A DNA stretch of 42,835 bases from Bdellovibrio sp. (GTDB lineage: Bacteria > Bdellovibrionota > Bdellovibrionia > Bdellovibrionales > Bdellovibrionaceae). The notes under the pieces are model-generated. The model saw nothing but the letters and a program-made list of their open reading frames with translations. It ran no database searches and was not told the DNA's origin. Location of the stretch: positions 1-42,835 of the forward strand of contig DYOP01000013.1 of NCBI GenBank assembly GCA_020720425.1, in the 5' to 3' direction. A program made the position numbers and the translations under genes. Within the stretch, counting starts at the first letter, position 1, and every line of letters begins with the position of its first letter. Positions 42,292-42,835 of this stretch are shown here, one piece after another.

Positions 42292-42832
42292 GGTTTTATT
42301 AATTATATCTTTTGCGTTTGTAGTTTTTATTTTCGAAAAAAATTATCGAAATGTATTATCTACCCCTGTTAGTTACTGGGACTTAGGTCCTCCGGCCGAT
42401 TGTGGGGTCGTCTTGACCGGAGGCAAGGGCCGAGTTAGGGCTGGTCTTATGCTACTACGTCAGGGGCAAATTCAAAGATTAATTATTTCAGGTGTTAATC
42501 CTGTTACTCAATACGAGGATTTGCTCGAGTGGCCTGATTGGATATGGGGTAAAGGGGTTGACCCTATTGTGCTTGAAAAGCAAAGCCAAACCACCTTTGG
42601 TAACGCACAACAAAGTTGGCCCTTGATTGATGCCTTAAAATGTCAGTCAGTTTATTTGGTAACATCTGAAGTTCACATGTACAGAGCTTATTTAACTTTT
42701 TTAGCTCAGAAGACCAATCCCTATATCTCTCTGCACCCTAAAGCAGTAACGGCTCCTGAAAATGAAAAAACATTTTTAAGTATATTTTACGAAGTCATTA
42801 AGACGATTTTTTATTCGGCTTGGGTTTTTTAG
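42272..42832 (+). CDS. DUF218/YdcF-ElyC-like membrane protein
   Basis: A 186-aa protein with one N-terminal membrane segment (VLLIISFAFVVFIF) and a DUF218 domain in the periplasm: CGVVLTGGKGRVRAGLMLLRQGQ, LIISGV, the conserved SQTTFGNA segment, then VYLVTSEVHMYRAYLTF. ElyC-type members act in envelope or peptidoglycan-precursor metabolism, but the reaction is not settled. The only usable start is TTG at 42272, inside ridA, with GAGGT about 9 nt upstream, so translation is probably coupled to ridA. It is complete; its stop lies 3 bp before the window end. Confidence 0.8.
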   Translation: MKLSLSKVLLIISFAFVVFIFEKNYRNVLSTPVSYWDLGPPADCGVVLTGGKGRVRAGLMLLRQGQIQRLIISGVNPVTQYEDLLEWPDWIWGKGVDPIVLEKQSQTTFGNAQQSWPLIDALKCQSVYLVTSEVHMYRAYLTFLAQKTNPYISLHPKAVTAPENEKTFLSIFYEVIKTIFYSAWVF

Positions 42833-42835
42833 ATC

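Overview
The window looks like chromosomal DNA from an AT-rich Gram-negative bacterium, most likely a member of the Bdellovibrionota (inference). The reasons are an LPS-assembly lipoprotein (LptE), many secreted lipoproteins, an exported trypsin and an exported subtilase, a lipoprotein with a formylglycine-generating-enzyme-like fold, a CheA-like PAS kinase, and a DUF4214 surface protein with an odd FQNC lipobox. No marker gene in the window settles the genus.

Layout. Bases 1-1420 are the end of a mobile element: the C-terminal part of a large serine recombinase, then a structured stretch carrying a 16-bp copy of the tRNA-Glu 3' end. A tRNA-Lys/tRNA-Glu pair follows (minus strand). Next are purA, a 2-hydroxyacid dehydrogenase and a class V aminotransferase (minus strand), then divergent lptE-holA and a PilZ protein. 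Bases 7538-15434 form a probable secretion-related operon: a 1125-aa exported protein of unknown family, a 1187-aa subtilase and a 305-aa lipoprotein, closed by a terminator. After this come a small orphan protein, the FGE-like lipoprotein, a ribosome hibernation factor and the CheA-like kinase.

Bases 20765-24243 are a sulfur module: a rhodanese/persulfide dioxygenase/rhodanese fusion, two half-size YeeE/YedE transporters and a TauE/SafE permease. A complete secreted trypsin follows. Bases 25382-27358 are an accessory cassette. One gene fuses an AbiEi-like winged-helix domain to a class II (self-inhibited) Fic domain. Its promoter carries four TAAAATCTA-type repeats at 23-24 bp pitch. The cassette lies between two 59-bp direct repeats that I count as 56/59 identical, beside tRNA-Val.

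Bases 27748-29639 hold a TPR/winged-helix regulator translationally coupled to a small exported protein. Bases 29823-34264 are the protein quality-control cluster clpP-clpX-lon, divergent from pepA. The right part holds two exported proteins of unknown function, htpG, a small outer-membrane-like protein, a RidA protein with a histidine-rich N-terminus, and a DUF218/YdcF-like protein overlapping it.

Three copies of a 138-139 bp palindromic element with about 35-bp terminal inverted repeats lie in intergenic regions (17744-17882, 36955-37092 and 40876-41014, the last inverted). They look like a non-autonomous transposable element (MITE). The strongest candidates for new biology are the AbiEi-Fic cassette with its regularly spaced operator, the tRNA-adjacent hairpin repeats, the MITE family, and the unknown exported protein/subtilase/lipoprotein operon. 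All calls come from reading the sequence; no database search was run.
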